DNA of 64,000 nucleotides, taken from positions 41,925-105,924 of the forward strand of contig JAJDBV010000066.1 in NCBI GenBank assembly GCA_029261165.1, in the 5' to 3' direction. The DNA is from Nitrospirota bacterium (GTDB lineage: Bacteria; Nitrospirota; Nitrospiria; SBBL01; JAADHI01). The notes beneath the pieces are model-generated. The model was not told the DNA's origin and searched no databases. It saw nothing but the letters and a program-made list of their open reading frames with translations. Below, in pieces: positions 15,813 through 25,205 of the stretch (position 1 is its first letter; each line of letters starts with the position of its first letter). The translations under genes were made by a program, and so were the position numbers.

Positions 15813-18800
15813 ATGCGCCTGAAAAGTTTGGAAATTTTCGGCTTTAAGTCCTTCTTTGATAAAACGGTCCTGACCTTTCAACCCGGGATGACGTCTATCG
15901 TCGGACCAAACGGCTGCGGAAAAAGCAACCTGCTCGACGCCATCCTCTGGGTCCTGGGGGAGCAAAGCCCGAAGAACCTCCGTGGGGAACGGATGGAAGA
16001 TGTGATCTTCAACGGGACGGAACTTCGAAAACCCCTCGGCCTGGCAGAAGTCTCACTGACTTTCGGCGATATCTCCAATGAACTTCCTCCGCCTTACACC
16101 CCCTATGCCGAAATCACAATCAGCCGCCGTCTCTACCGCTCCGGTGAAAGTGAATATTACATCAATAAGACCCCCAGCCGACTGAAAGACATTCGGGATC
16201 TTCTCATTGATACCGGTGCAGGCGCCAGGGCGCATACGATCATCGAGCAAGGGAAGGTCGATCAGATCATCTCTGCCTCTCCACTTCAGCGGCGTGAAAT
16301 TATTGAGGAGGCCGCCGGGATCGCCAAATATCGTCTCCGAAAAGCAGAGGCACTCCGGAAACTGGATGCAACCGAACAAAACCTGACGCGCGTGCGCGAC
16401 ATCATCGGAGAGGTAAAACGCCAGATCAACTCACTCGACCGGCAGGCGCGAAAGGCTGAAAAGTACAAAAAAATGAAAGAGGAACTCAGGTTCCTCGAAC
16501 TACAGGTGGCCCATACAGAATGGCATGAATGGAAGCAGAAGCTGGAAACACTGACGAGAGAGGAAGCCCGACTCCAGGAGGAAGAATCCCGCCAGGGGAC
16601 CGATTTGGATACCCTTGGATTGCAGCAGTCCGAGATACAACTCTCCCTGACGCAAAAGGAGGAAGAACTCAGTCGGATCAACAAACAACTGACTGAAGTT
16701 GAAGGACATATCCAACGTCTGGAAGGCAGGATTGAGCTGTTACATGCCCAGCGGCAGGAGTGGCTTGAGACCCAATCCCGCACAGATCAGGAGATCAAGG
16801 AAACACGTCAAACGGAATCAACGCTGGCCGCAGAGTATGAACAACTTGAACAGCAAAAAACCCGACAGGAGCAGATCCTCCCCGAAGAGAATGCAAAACT
16901 GGCCCGCCGTCAGGAAGAGGCCGACCGAATCAACGCGAAGCTAAACGCAAAGATCTCAGAACTGGAGCGGGAAAAGACCCACCTTTTCGACCTCGTCTCA
17001 CGAATGACAGAAGCCAGAAACAACCTTGCTCACATTAAAACCCGTAAAGAGGAGTTAACCCGAAAGAAAGTGCGCGGTTCCCTTGAACAGGAAGAGGTCT
17101 TACATAAAATGAACCAATCCGAGCTGACCCTGCAACAGCTCAACCATCGAATCGAAGAGAGTAAACAGCAACTCACTGAAAAACAGGCGGCGCATGTTTT
17201 AGCGACATCCAAGTTGAATGAGATCGAAACCGAATTAAAAACGAAAGCAGAACGACTCGCGCGCGCCAAAGAAGAGCTGGCAGCCACTTCAGCACAATCG
17301 ACCTCACGCGAAGATTTTTACCGAGGTCTTTTGGGAGAGGATGAAGGCACAGAGAATGTACTGCTTCAACTAGACGGATTGCAGGGCATGATTGCCGACC
17401 TGATAGAAGTCCCGCCCCGCTATGAGAAAGCGATTGAGGCCGTCCTTGAAAGCCGCCTTCGCGGAATTGTTGTGGAAGGATCCGCTGAGATTAAGAAAGG
17501 AATTGGCTACCTTCGGCAGACGGAGATTGGACGCGGGACTTTCTTTCCCCGTATTCCCCGTTCCACCATGACAAAAGAAACCTCTCCGATTACAGGAGAA
17601 GGAATCATTGGCCGGGCCACGGAGTTGATCACCACCCGGAAAGGCTATGATGGGATCGCCGAAGCCCTTCTCGGCGCAGTTGTTCTCGTCACAGATCTCG
17701 ATGCCGCCCTTCAGATATGGGAGTCCGGCCAACGCCCTGAAATCCTGGTCACGCTTCACGGCGATGTTGTGGACCCAAGCGGGATCGTTTCCGGCGGAGA
17801 ACGCGGAGAGTCAGGCCTCCTGACACAAAAGAGAGAACTTCGCTCCCTCTCAGAACAAATTGACCACCTCAAGGACGAAATCCAGGGCCTTGAAACCGGC
17901 ATCGAAAGCGGACAGAAAAAAAAGCAGGACACCCTCTCAGCAATAGAAATCCTCGCTACGGGAATAAGATCCCTTGAGATACAACAGCTACATGAAGAAA
18001 AGGATCACAGCAGCCTCCTGACTGAAATAAACCGCCTTCAAGACGGGCACCAGACCCTTCTTTTCGAGCAGGAAGAAGAAGCAAAAGAAGAAGCAAACCT
18101 CCTCCGGCTGGAGGAAGCGGAACAAGGCGCAATGACGGACCTTGAACAGGCCAAGTCAGACAAGGAAACGGTGATCCGCCAGCTGCAGGAGCAATTAAAC
18201 GATATCAGGAAATCATTAGAAGAAGTCAAAGAAGCCGTGGTCCAGCTCAAAATGAAAACGGCCTCCCTCAAAGAAAAACAGACTCATCTTCTCGAAAAAC
18301 AGGACAGGATATCCCGCGAGCGAGAAGAACTGACCCTCCGCTGGCGTGAAAAAGAACAGCTTTTTATTTCCTTACAGGAAAAGCTGTCCGCAGGGAAGCA
18401 AGAAGAGAATGACATCACGGCATCAATCCAGGAAAGCGGCCTTGCGCGGGAAGGATATCTGGACCACATCCGGGATAAAAGAGAGACGCACGCGGCCGTT
18501 CTTCTACACCGTCAGGAGATTGAGCGGGGAGCAGAAAAAATTCGCACAAGGATTGAACAGACGAAAAAGGAGTTGCAGGAAAAAGCCCTCCTGAAAATGG
18601 AGGCAGGGATTAATCAAGAAAAGATCGAAGAAACCATCTTAATAAATCATCAGGTCGAAATTGCAAACCAGGTGACGCTCCCGGCGGAAGATTTTTCTTT
18701 TGAAGAGGCCCGGGAGAGGGGGACAAAACTCCGGGGAACGCTGGAACAGATGGGACCAGTCAATCTGGGGGCAATCGAAGAACACCAGGAACTTTCAGCG

Positions 18801-19394
18801 CGTTATGCGTTCTTAACGACTCAGGAAGAAGACCTCACAACATCCATGGAAAGCCTCCGGGAAGCGATCTCCAAAATCAACAAGACCACCCGGGGGCTTT
18901 TTGTAGACACCTTCCATACCCTAAACCAAAAGTTCGGTGAGGTCTTCGAGTCCTTCTTCGGTGGGGGGAAAGCCGAATTGATCATGCTCGATGAAGCCCA
19001 TCCCCTTGAATCAGGAATCGAACTGGTTGCCCAGCCTCCGGGGAAAAGACCAAGGAGCATCACCCTCCTCTCTGGCGGAGAAAAAGCATTGACGGCGATC
19101 TCACTCCTTTTTGCCGTATTCCTGATCCACCCCAGTCCATTCTCCATCCTGGACGAGATTGATGCCCCTCTCGACGAGGAAAATACCCGCCGTTTTACGA
19201 AAGCCATTCATAAAATGTCAGAAAAGACACAGCTCATCATCATCACCCACAATAAACTCACCATGGAAACCTCTGATGTGCTCTACGGGGTGACCATGGA
19301 AGAGACCGGAATTTCCAAACTGGTCTCAGTCAACTTGAGAAGCAAACCCCGAACAAACGGCCACCCGGTGGAGGCCCCTGTTTCGGCAGGTTAA
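15813..19394 (+). CDS. smc: Chromosome segregation protein SMC
   Basis: A 1193-aa condensin ATPase, close to the usual bacterial length. Walker A is GPNGCGKS at residues 31-38. Long coiled-coil arms flank a hinge (about residues 510-660, with LLQLDGLQGMIADL near its start and GDVVDPSGIVSGG at its end). The C-terminal head has the signature LLSGGEKALTAISLL and Walker B FSILDEIDAPLDE. With ScpA and ScpB, which are not in this window, it organises newly replicated origins. ATG 15813 begins the standard MRLKSLEIFGFKSF. Nothing in the protein looks damaged. Confidence 0.97.
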   Translation: MRLKSLEIFGFKSFFDKTVLTFQPGMTSIVGPNGCGKSNLLDAILWVLGEQSPKNLRGERMEDVIFNGTELRKPLGLAEVSLTFGDISNELPPPYTPYAEITISRRLYRSGESEYYINKTPSRLKDIRDLLIDTGAGARAHTIIEQGKVDQIISASPLQRREIIEEAAGIAKYRLRKAEALRKLDATEQNLTRVRDIIGEVKRQINSLDRQARKAEKYKKMKEELRFLELQVAHTEWHEWKQKLETLTREEARLQEEESRQGTDLDTLGLQQSEIQLSLTQKEEELSRINKQLTEVEGHIQRLEGRIELLHAQRQEWLETQSRTDQEIKETRQTESTLAAEYEQLEQQKTRQEQILPEENAKLARRQEEADRINAKLNAKISELEREKTHLFDLVSRMTEARNNLAHIKTRKEELTRKKVRGSLEQEEVLHKMNQSELTLQQLNHRIEESKQQLTEKQAAHVLATSKLNEIETELKTKAERLARAKEELAATSAQSTSREDFYRGLLGEDEGTENVLLQLDGLQGMIADLIEVPPRYEKAIEAVLESRLRGIVVEGSAEIKKGIGYLRQTEIGRGTFFPRIPRSTMTKETSPITGEGIIGRATELITTRKGYDGIAEALLGAVVLVTDLDAALQIWESGQRPEILVTLHGDVVDPSGIVSGGERGESGLLTQKRELRSLSEQIDHLKDEIQGLETGIESGQKKKQDTLSAIEILATGIRSLEIQQLHEEKDHSSLLTEINRLQDGHQTLLFEQEEEAKEEANLLRLEEAEQGAMTDLEQAKSDKETVIRQLQEQLNDIRKSLEEVKEAVVQLKMKTASLKEKQTHLLEKQDRISREREELTLRWREKEQLFISLQEKLSAGKQEENDITASIQESGLAREGYLDHIRDKRETHAAVLLHRQEIERGAEKIRTRIEQTKKELQEKALLKMEAGINQEKIEETILINHQVEIANQVTLPAEDFSFEEARERGTKLRGTLEQMGPVNLGAIEEHQELSARYAFLTTQEEDLTTSMESLREAISKINKTTRGLFVDTFHTLNQKFGEVFESFFGGGKAELIMLDEAHPLESGIELVAQPPGKRPRSITLLSGGEKALTAISLLFAVFLIHPSPFSILDEIDAPLDEENTRRFTKAIHKMSEKTQLIIITHNKLTMETSDVLYGVTMEETGISKLVSVNLRSKPRTNGHPVEAPVSAG

Positions 19395-19495
19395 ATGGCG
19401 GATCTGCCTGCATCAGGGAATCTTACCACCAAAATCGACGGCTCGCCAAAGATCTGACCCCTCATCCTAGGTACCAAACGGCTGCCAAACTTCCC

Positions 19496-19524
19496 TTGAC
19501 CCTATAGAACGTTTCTGTGATAAT
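19496..19524 (+). promoter_or_regulatory. Sigma70-type promoter for pdxJ
   Basis: TTGACC (19496-19501) and GATAAT (19519-19524) with a 17-bp spacer. It lies about 97 bp upstream of the pdxJ ATG, in the 226-bp gap after smc, and no other coding start lies between. Confidence 0.7.
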
Positions 19525-19620
19525 GACGGGATTTGCATGGGATCTCTGTCTATTTCACATGATTTGTGTCCCCGACTGAATTGTTGATGATGGATTTATT
19601 TTTATAGGGAAAAATCGGCC

Positions 19621-20337
19621 ATGACAAGACTTGGGGTTAATGTGGATCATATCGCAACCGTTCGTCAAGCGCGCTTAGGCGCAGAGCCGGATCCGGTCGC
19701 GGCGGCAATCCTGGCGGAGTTGGCGGGGGCGGACGGCATCGTCGTTCACCTTCGGGAAGACCGCAGGCACATCCAGGATCGGGATGTGCGGATCCTCCGT
19801 GAGACCATCCGCACACAGCTTGATCTGGAGATGGCAGCGACGGAAGAAATGCTCCGGATCGCCCTGGACGTCAAGCCGGAGATGGTGACATTGGTCCCGG
19901 AACGCCGGCAAGAACTGACGACAGAAGGAGGACTCAATGTGGTTTCCTCCGGCGAGGAACTGGAAAATATAATCGGTCTTCTTCACGAAGGAGAGATCAT
20001 CGTCTCTCTCTTTATCGATCCCGATCCAAGGCAGATCAAAGGGGCGCACAAAATCTCGGCCGACAGGATTGAAATCCATACCGGCCCTTACGCAAACAGC
20101 CGGGGCACTGTCCAGAAAAATGAACTTCATCAGATCATGGAAGCGGCAAAGCTGGCCTCGAAACTGGGGATGGGCGTCAACGCGGGGCATGGTCTGGATT
20201 ACATGAATGTGGCAGCGATCGGCCAAATCCCGGAGATTGAAGAGCTGAATATCGGACATAGCATTATCTCTCGTGCCGTTCTCGTTGGGATGGAATCGGC
20301 AGTTCGTGAAATGAAATCTTTAATCAAACGGAACTAG
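19621..20337 (+). CDS. pdxJ: Pyridoxine 5'-phosphate synthase
   Basis: A 238-aa TIM-barrel enzyme that joins 3-amino-2-oxopropyl phosphate and 1-deoxyxylulose 5-phosphate to form pyridoxine 5'-phosphate. Family motifs run through it: [15 protein letters not shown] at the start, [37 protein letters not shown]-like IEIHTGPYA and [10 protein letters not shown]. It is the last step of the DXP-dependent B6 route and needs PdxA, which is not in the window. acpS follows, as in many proteobacteria, here with a palindromic element in the gap. Confidence 0.96.
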   Translation: MTRLGVNVDHIATVRQARLGAEPDPVAAAILAELAGADGIVVHLREDRRHIQDRDVRILRETIRTQLDLEMAATEEMLRIALDVKPEMVTLVPERRQELTTEGGLNVVSSGEELENIIGLLHEGEIIVSLFIDPDPRQIKGAHKISADRIEIHTGPYANSRGTVQKNELHQIMEAAKLASKLGMGVNAGHGLDYMNVAAIGQIPEIEELNIGHSIISRAVLVGMESAVREMKSLIKRN

Positions 20338-20456
20338 AAACCGTCAAGTTGCCTGAAATAATGCGTTATCGGCCAAAGACCTCTTCACCGTCCGAAAAGT
20401 ACGCCTCGGTCGCCCTTATGGCCTCTGTCCTTATCTTTCAGACGACTTGACGGTTT
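20338..20456. repeat. 119-bp palindromic element between pdxJ and acpS
   Basis: 21-bp terminal inverted repeats (20338-20358 and 20436-20456) match at 19 positions; the left arm begins AAACCGTCAAGTTGCCTGAA. The interior contains no open frame of note. It begins immediately after the pdxJ stop codon. It could be a MITE or an intergenic palindromic repeat. Confidence 0.6.
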
Positions 20457-20500
20457 TCCTGTAATCCAACCCCGGAACATGAGAACTGGAGAGCTTGAAC

Positions 20501-20887
20501 ATGAGCATACTCGGAATCGGCATCGATCTCGTCAGAATCTCACGGCTTGAGAAGATGACGAAGCGATGGGGGAATCGCTTTCTGGATCGGGTGTTCACCC
20601 CCTCCGAGCGCGCTTATTGCCTTCAACACAAGCGCCCGCATATCCACTTTTCTGCAAGATTCGCGGTGAAAGAGGCCGCGATGAAGGCACTGGGAACTGG
20701 ACTCCGGGACGGGATCCGCTGGAAAGAGATTGAAACACGCAACGCCTTAAATGGGAAACCCGAAGTCAGTATAACCGGGAAGACGCGCCGGCTGGCCGAC
20801 ACGCAAAATGTTTCCAGGATATTTGCAAGCATGACGCATGATCACGACTATGCCATCGCACAGGTTATCTTAGAAAAAAATGGATAG
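20501..20887 (+). CDS. acpS: Holo-[acyl-carrier-protein] synthase
   Basis: A 128-aa phosphopantetheinyl transferase that moves the 4'-phosphopantetheine arm from CoA to acyl carrier protein. Signature parts are GIGIDLVRISR near the start, with its metal-binding Asp, and RFAVKEAAMKALGTG (Glu, Lys). A TTG at 20495 is in frame, but ATG 20501 has GGAG 9 nt upstream and gives the normal start. The stop lies 2 bp before the next gene, so the two are one operon. Confidence 0.95.
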   Translation: MSILGIGIDLVRISRLEKMTKRWGNRFLDRVFTPSERAYCLQHKRPHIHFSARFAVKEAAMKALGTGLRDGIRWKEIETRNALNGKPEVSITGKTRRLADTQNVSRIFASMTHDHDYAIAQVILEKNG

Positions 20888-20889
20888 CA

Positions 20890-22449
20890 ATGAAGATCGT
20901 CACAACAGATGAAATAAAATCGCTCGACCGGAACGCCACCGAAACGTTCAAGATCCCTTCTCTCCTCCTCATGGAAAATGCGGCGAGAGGGCTCATCGAT
21001 CATATCGAAGCGGCTTTCGGTCCTGTGAAGGGGAAGCGGATCGTCATCCTGGCTGGCCGGGGAAACAACGGAGGAGATGGACTTGCCGCGGCACGGCATC
21101 TCCGGATGCGCGGTGCCGAAGCCATTGTCTATCTCCTCTCTCCGATTGAAAAAGTCGAAGGAGATGCCAGGACATCACTCGATATCTGGATCGCGACCGA
21201 CGGTCTTCTGGAAGTTGTCGGCAGCTTTTCATGGGGAGACCTTAAAAAAGACCTCCACAAAAGTGATCTGGTCATTGATGCTCTTCTAGGGACAGGCCTC
21301 TCCCATCCGGTTGAGGGAGATTATGCCGAGGCCATTGCAGCAATCAACGGGGCGCGCCGTCCTGTCATCTCGGTCGATATTCCCTCTGGAATTTCGTCTG
21401 ATACCGGAGCGCTTCTCGGTATCGCGGTGAGGGCGGATATGACCTTTGCCATCGCCTTACCGAAACGAGGTCATTTTGTCCGGGCCGGCCTTGAGCATTC
21501 TGGCGTATGGGAGGTCATTGATATCGGCTTCCCCCCGGCCTTGATTGACCGAGCCGGAATGAGTATCGACCTTCTTACCTCGAACATGGTGCAGGATCTT
21601 CCTCCGCGCCGGACCAAGGGAATGCATAAAGGAATCATGGGCCATCTGCTCCTGGTCGCGGGCTCTGTCGGGACCCTAGGGGCCGCTCAAATGGCCAGCC
21701 TGGCTGCGATGCGCAGCGGTACCGGTCTGGTTACCGTCGCCCTTCCGGCAACGGTCGCCGCATCAAATGTCCCCTTCCCCATGGAAGTCATGACACTCCC
21801 TCTACCGGAGACCAATGAAGGGACCCTTTCCCTGGCATCAGAGAAAAAACTCCTCCAAGGGATTGAGGGAAAAACCGCCATCGCGATTGGGCCAGGGTTA
21901 TCACGCCATCCGGAAACGCAGCATCTTGTCAGAAATCTGATTCGCCAGGTTTCCGTTCCGATGATTATCGATGCGGACGGGATCAATGCCATCGCCCCGG
22001 ATATCTCCATCCTGAAAGAAAAAAAGAGCACGCTTATTTTGACACCTCACCCGGGCGAGATGGGACGACTCATGGGAACGAATGCCGACGCTGTCCAGTC
22101 GGACAGGTTTAAGATCGCGAAAGAATTCGCAAAAAAATGGGAGATCATCCTCGTCCTGAAAGGGGCACATACGATCGTCGCCACACCGGATGGTTTGCTT
22201 AGAGTCAACAACAACGGGAACCCCACCATGGCGACCGCCGGGGTGGGAGATGCTCTGACCGGAATGATCGCCGGATTAGTTGCACAAGGGATCGCGCCTC
22301 CGGATGCCGCAACCCTGGGCGTTTACCTACACGGCCTCGCAGGAGATTTGGCGGCCAAAGTCCTGGGCGAAGGCAGCCTGATCACATCTGATCTCATCGG
22401 AAAAATACCGGAGGCCATCGCAACACATCTTGGAAAGGGTAATGCATGA
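20890..22449 (+). CDS. nnr: Bifunctional NAD(P)H-hydrate epimerase / ADP-dependent dehydratase
   Basis: A 519-aa metabolite-repair enzyme. The N-terminal YjeF domain (about residues 1-215) is the epimerase: ENAARG, AGRGNNGGDGLAAARHL and SVDIPSG. The C-terminal ribokinase-like domain (about 225-515) is the dehydratase: IAIGPGLSRH, IDADGINAI, LTPHPGEMGRL and the catalytic GVGDALTGMIAGL. Together they restore damaged NAD(P)H hydrates. It lies between acpS (2-bp gap) and a small membrane-protein gene that overlaps its stop by 4 bp. Confidence 0.95.
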   Translation: MKIVTTDEIKSLDRNATETFKIPSLLLMENAARGLIDHIEAAFGPVKGKRIVILAGRGNNGGDGLAAARHLRMRGAEAIVYLLSPIEKVEGDARTSLDIWIATDGLLEVVGSFSWGDLKKDLHKSDLVIDALLGTGLSHPVEGDYAEAIAAINGARRPVISVDIPSGISSDTGALLGIAVRADMTFAIALPKRGHFVRAGLEHSGVWEVIDIGFPPALIDRAGMSIDLLTSNMVQDLPPRRTKGMHKGIMGHLLLVAGSVGTLGAAQMASLAAMRSGTGLVTVALPATVAASNVPFPMEVMTLPLPETNEGTLSLASEKKLLQGIEGKTAIAIGPGLSRHPETQHLVRNLIRQVSVPMIIDADGINAIAPDISILKEKKSTLILTPHPGEMGRLMGTNADAVQSDRFKIAKEFAKKWEIILVLKGAHTIVATPDGLLRVNNNGNPTMATAGVGDALTGMIAGLVAQGIAPPDAATLGVYLHGLAGDLAAKVLGEGSLITSDLIGKIPEAIATHLGKGNA

Positions 22450-23063
22450 CACAGACTGAACTCACGCTCTTTTTCCTTGCCATCATATTTGTGATCGCCA
22501 TTGCCATGGTTGTCCATTCCTGGATTGATAAGGGCCGGATCAGAAAGAATTTTGAACGGCTCGGCTCAGAACTCTCCGGCCAGGTCCTTCAGGAAAACGG
22601 ATTTATTTATCCGCGTTTTTCCGGGGAAGTCTCCGGTCGGCATTTTGATCTTTTCTTTAAAGTCGTGAAGGCCGGCCGAAAACAGATCCTTTATTATATT
22701 TACAGCCTCAGGACAGACGTCACCGCAGACATCCTGCTCCTGAAAAAGGACTACTTCAAACCGGTGACCGATGAAACCCAGTTCACAGAAGAGGCCGGAA
22801 CCCTTCTCTCCGATATCGATTCGAAATATCAGGTCCGTTCACAACACACCGAATCGGCAAAAGCGATTTTTGAAGAAGCAAATGTCAATGGCTACCTCAC
22901 ATCCCTTGACGAGTTCTCAAGTCTCCAACTCGGTCCGGACGCCCTCGTCGTCGGAAAACCTTATGACGGCCCTCCCGATACGGAGCCGACAAACATCTTG
23001 CGGAATCTGCAGGTCATGGAAAAGCTCGCCGAGGCCATGGAAAAATGTCCGAGCACGGACTAA
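22446..23063 (+). CDS. Unrecognised membrane-anchored protein
   Basis: A 205-aa protein with one N-terminal membrane helix (about residues 7-25) and a soluble domain of about 170 residues. It contains no motif I know; there are no Cys clusters and no repeats. The domain has a mixed alpha/beta look (GRHFDLFFKVV, ILYYIYSLR). Its ATG overlaps the stop of the NAD(P)H-hydrate repair gene (ATGA), and its own 3' end overlaps tsaE by 19 bp. Expression with those genes is therefore well supported, though a shared function is not. Confidence 0.75.
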   Translation: MTQTELTLFFLAIIFVIAIAMVVHSWIDKGRIRKNFERLGSELSGQVLQENGFIYPRFSGEVSGRHFDLFFKVVKAGRKQILYYIYSLRTDVTADILLLKKDYFKPVTDETQFTEEAGTLLSDIDSKYQVRSQHTESAKAIFEEANVNGYLTSLDEFSSLQLGPDALVVGKPYDGPPDTEPTNILRNLQVMEKLAEAMEKCPSTD

Positions 23064-23572
23064 AAAAGAAAGAGGCCACCCTCGCCCTCCTCAGCCTGGG
23101 AGAAGATGAGACCTTTCGGCTGGGGAAAACCCTTGGAAAAGCTGCCTCCGGCGGAGAGGTCATCTCCCTGGTCGGTCCACTCGGTGCGGGAAAAACCCTT
23201 TTTGTTCGCGGTTTGGCGGAAGGGCTTGAGGTCAGGAGTTCTCAGGTCAGCAGCCCGACCTACACCCTACTCCACCAGCATGAAGGTCGTCTTCCACTCA
23301 CACATGTCGATCTTTACCGCCTGAACAGTGCACACGAAATAGACACGATTGGACTCGATGACTATGTAGGGGGGAAAGGGGTCGTGGCCGTTGAATGGGC
23401 CGACAAGGGATTCCAACAGGATCAACAGGCTTACCTGAGAATCACGATCCATTTTCTCGAAGGAAACCAGAGGAGAATCGTCCTGACGACGACCGACCCG
23501 CATCACAAGAGATGGCTTGAGCAGCTTAAACAATCTGGTGATTGGAATAGCCTGCAACAAGCCGAGGGATAA
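23045..23572 (+). CDS. tsaE: tRNA t6A threonylcarbamoylation ATPase TsaE
   Basis: A 175-aa P-loop ATPase that helps TsaB/TsaD form N6-threonylcarbamoyladenosine at position 37 of ANN-decoding tRNAs. Walker A is GPLGAGKTLFVRGLA. It is followed by SSPTYTLLH, the HVDLYRL motif and VAVEWADKG (Walker B-like). The partner tsaB and tsaD genes are not in the window. The start overlaps the previous gene by 19 bp. Confidence 0.93.
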   Translation: MSEHGLKKKEATLALLSLGEDETFRLGKTLGKAASGGEVISLVGPLGAGKTLFVRGLAEGLEVRSSQVSSPTYTLLHQHEGRLPLTHVDLYRLNSAHEIDTIGLDDYVGGKGVVAVEWADKGFQQDQQAYLRITIHFLEGNQRRIVLTTTDPHHKRWLEQLKQSGDWNSLQQAEG

Positions 23573-23576
23573 GCGC

Positions 23577-24344
23577 ATGTCGTTTCAAGTGTTTAATGAG
23601 AAGCAAGCACTCACACAGGAGATCGCTGCACGCCTGAAGTGGTATCAAGACAGTGGCGTCGTGTCCTGGAAACGCTCCGCGGCCCAAAAAACCCCCGCAG
23701 AACAAACGGTGAGCGCAAAAGAAAATCCAGTTACTCAACAACCCTTATCTGAAACCGGGACCATGACTCTGGATACCATTCGAGAAGAAATGGGAGACTG
23801 CCGGCGATGCACGCTCTGCTCAACTCGGACAAATATTGTCTTCGGTACGGGGAACCCGCATGCCTCACTCCTCTTTGTCGGCGAAGGACCCGGCAGAGAA
23901 GAAGACCTTCAAGGAAAGCCCTTTGTCGGGCGGGCGGGGCAACTCTTAACGAAGATGATTGCCGCGATGGGATTCTCAAGGGATGAGGTTTATATCGCCA
24001 ACATCGTGAAATGCCGTCCTCCTGAAAACCGAAACCCGAAGCCGGACGAGATCGCCATGTGTCGTCCTTTTCTCCATCAACAAATTGCGGCAATCCGTCC
24101 GAAGGTGGTCTGCGCGCTCGGAACCTTCTCCGCGCAGACTCTTCTCTCCACTGAAGAGAGGATCTCTAATTTGAGAGGAAAGTTTCACGACCTTATCGGA
24201 ATAAAGGTGCTGCCCACCTTCCACCCGGCCTATCTGCTTCGGAATCCGAGCCAGAAGAAACGCGTCTGGGAAGATCTGCAAATGATTATGGCAGAACTCA
24301 AAAAGAAACCTCCACCCGATGGGTCCGTGGGAGGAAAACATTGA
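23577..24344 (+). CDS. Family 4 uracil-DNA glycosylase
   Basis: A 255-aa base-excision repair enzyme with a [4Fe-4S] cluster. Cluster Cys are in CRRCTLC, VKCRPP and AMCRPF. The active-site regions are VGEGPGREED and the HPAYLLR loop. The first 75 residues (before the UDG domain) are a variable helical extension. A TTG at 23517 inside tsaE is in frame, but ATG 23577 has GAGGG upstream and removes an unlikely overlap. The C-terminus overlaps the HIT gene by 4 bp. Confidence 0.92.
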   Translation: MSFQVFNEKQALTQEIAARLKWYQDSGVVSWKRSAAQKTPAEQTVSAKENPVTQQPLSETGTMTLDTIREEMGDCRRCTLCSTRTNIVFGTGNPHASLLFVGEGPGREEDLQGKPFVGRAGQLLTKMIAAMGFSRDEVYIANIVKCRPPENRNPKPDEIAMCRPFLHQQIAAIRPKVVCALGTFSAQTLLSTEERISNLRGKFHDLIGIKVLPTFHPAYLLRNPSQKKRVWEDLQMIMAELKKKPPPDGSVGGKH

Positions 24345-24823
24345 ATCGGCTTTGGGCCCCTTGGAGAATGGCGTATATCAGAGGAGAAAAACCCTTGGAG
24401 TGTATCCTTTGCGACAAACCCAAACAAAAGAAGGACAAGGCGAACCTGATCCTGCTGAAAGGAAAAACCGGCTTTGTCATGATGAACCTTTATCCTTATA
24501 ATAACGGGCACCTCATGGTGTCCCCCTACAAACATGCAGACACCCTGGAAGACCTCTCCAATGAGGTCTTAAAAGATCTCATGCAGATGGTCAAGCAATC
24601 ACTCGCCGCCTTACGAAAGGCATTTCAGCCGGAAGGGGTCAACGTCGGGCTCAACCTGGGAAAGGCCGCGGGTGCCGGGATTGACGACCATCTCCATTTC
24701 CATGTTGTCCCTCGGTGGGAAGGAGATACCAACTTCATGACTGTTCTCGCCGAAAGTCGTGTGATCCCGGAAGATCTAATGGAGACTTACCGCCACCTCA
24801 AACCTCATTTTAAAGGCAGATAA
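24341..24823 (+). CDS. HIT-family nucleotide hydrolase/phosphorylase
   Basis: A 160-aa protein with the histidine triad HLHFHVVPRW (about residues 118-127) and a CILC pair near residues 21-24 that may bind zinc. It begins MNRLWAPWRMAYI, typical of the Ap4A-phosphorylase-like HIT branch. The likely role is cleavage of dinucleoside polyphosphates or nucleotidyl conjugates; the precise substrate is not visible. The start is TTG with GGGAGG 7 nt upstream, and it overlaps the preceding stop (TTGA), so the start is well supported. Confidence 0.9.
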   Translation: MNRLWAPWRMAYIRGEKPLECILCDKPKQKKDKANLILLKGKTGFVMMNLYPYNNGHLMVSPYKHADTLEDLSNEVLKDLMQMVKQSLAALRKAFQPEGVNVGLNLGKAAGAGIDDHLHFHVVPRWEGDTNFMTVLAESRVIPEDLMETYRHLKPHFKGR

Positions 24824-24824
24824 G

Positions 24825-25157
24825 ATGGTCAGACTGATCCTGATGATCCTTGTCATTTGCGCCCTGTTTGGATTTGCCTACTCCAACCAGAGTCAGACGA
24901 TCTCGCTCTCCCTCTTCTGGCAGATGGACACCGGCCCGCTCCCTGTTTATGTGGTCGTCATTGCGTCATTTTTATTCGGCACCATCTTTGCTTTGATGAT
25001 GTCTTTTCCCGGATGGATCAGATCATTGATCGCCCAACGGAGGCAGAGCAAAAGGATTGAACAACTTGAAATCGACCTTGATCGTGTTCGCTCCGAAGCC
25101 CTCAGGGCTGTGCGATCCCCTGTGCCGCCGACAGAAATTGAAGAAATTCATGAATAG
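24825..25157 (+). CDS. LapA-family membrane protein (DUF1049)
   Basis: A 110-aa inner-membrane protein with two helices (about residues 2-19 and 40-60) and a cytoplasmic coiled tail (QSKRIEQLEIDLDRVRSEA). The SNQSQTISLSLFW phrase between the helices is typical of LapA/YciS proteins, which assist lipopolysaccharide assembly in some proteobacteria. The first base follows the HIT stop by one nucleotide, so it belongs to the same transcript. Confidence 0.8.
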   Translation: MVRLILMILVICALFGFAYSNQSQTISLSLFWQMDTGPLPVYVVVIASFLFGTIFALMMSFPGWIRSLIAQRRQSKRIEQLEIDLDRVRSEALRAVRSPVPPTEIEEIHE

Positions 25158-25205
25158 ATATCGTAAGTATTCTGTCCCCATGCAACCATAAATAGAGATA
25201 CCATC

